This document shows, one piece after another, positions 13,197 through 13,246 of a stretch of 13,246 nucleotides of DNA (position 1 is the stretch's first letter; each line of letters begins with the position of its first letter). Source of the DNA: JBQTII01 sp052388275 (GTDB lineage Bacteria; Actinomycetota; Actinomycetes; Sporichthyales; Sporichthyaceae); NCBI GenBank assembly GCA_052388275.1, contig JBQTII010000017.1:1-13246 (forward strand), in the 5' to 3' direction. A program made the position numbers and the translations under genes. The notes under the pieces were generated by a model. The model saw nothing but the letters and a program-made list of their open reading frames with translations, did no database searches and was not told the origin of the DNA.

Positions 13197-13246
13197 TCAG
13201 TCCTGCGGGAAGTCGAAGAGTTCCGCCTCGGGGTCAGGCGCCCAGC
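13197..13246 (-). CDS. 3' end of an unidentified protein (runs in from right edge)
   Basis: On the minus strand the frame from the window edge reads WAPDPEAELFDFPQD and then TGA (13199-13197). The acidic, proline-containing tail and GC-rich third positions look like a genuine C-terminus, but 15 residues do not identify a family. It points the same way as the VOC operon, with 97 bases between, which contain the operon's own promoter candidate. Confidence 0.4.
   Translation of the reverse strand, partial: WAPDPEAELFDFPQD

Noticed and set aside
1..13246. CRISPR array, tRNA/rRNA genes, insertion sequences, integrase
   Set aside because: No regularly spaced repeats, no tRNA cloverleaf, no transposase or integrase motifs were seen on reading both strands.

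Overview
High-GC DNA (GC-rich third codon positions, GTG starts, short intergenic gaps) of chromosomal type from an actinobacterium. The gene families (TetR with divergent ABC1 kinase and P450, a FadD-type acyl-CoA ligase, two-domain VOC protein of the Mycobacterium Cfp30B kind, PurU) fit Mycobacteriales or a near relative. No rRNA, tRNA, CRISPR array, transposase or integrase was seen, and the genus cannot be named from this window.

Layout. 1-72 (-) is the first 24 codons of an unidentified gene leaving the left edge. 73-334 has no gene but holds two inverted repeats. 335-850 is a scar: the C-terminal tail of a Fic protein (-) and the C-terminal tail of a type I restriction HsdM methyltransferase (+) meet at about 551-556, both without their catalytic parts. 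924-2198 (+) is a GspE/PilB-type secretion ATPase with all ATPase motifs but no N-terminal domain and no pilus genes nearby. 2247-3860 (+) is an acyl-CoA ligase and 3937-5775 (+) is ilvD, the one clear housekeeping biosynthetic gene. Convergent to it, 8345-6942 then 6945-5818 (-) form an ABC1/UbiB kinase-cytochrome P450 operon with a 4-base GTGA overlap, divergent from a TetR regulator (8388-8972, +). The shared kinase/regulator control region has mirror-image half sites.

8973-9237 holds a 24-codon stump of a winged-helix gene, a hairpin that could be a terminator, and a striking 40-bp double palindrome that abuts the start of an AAA_14/DUF4143 ATPase (9238-10446, +). This ATPase is convergent, with only 10 bp between, to a three-gene minus-strand operon: VOC protein (13099-12317), MBL-fold hydrolase (12296-11358) and purU (11323-10457). 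That operon is preceded by a perfect 10-bp-arm inverted repeat around a candidate -10 box. 13197-13246 (-) is the last 15 codons of another gene.

How the genes may work together (inference): the TetR protein probably controls its own gene and the kinase-P450 pair, which look like an oxidative tailoring or lipid/quinone-linked module. VOC, MBL and PurU may form a small aldehyde or one-carbon module resembling glyoxalase I plus II with a formate-releasing enzyme. The Fic/HsdM scar, the winged-helix stump and the orphan DUF4143 ATPase suggest two places where accessory DNA was gained and lost.
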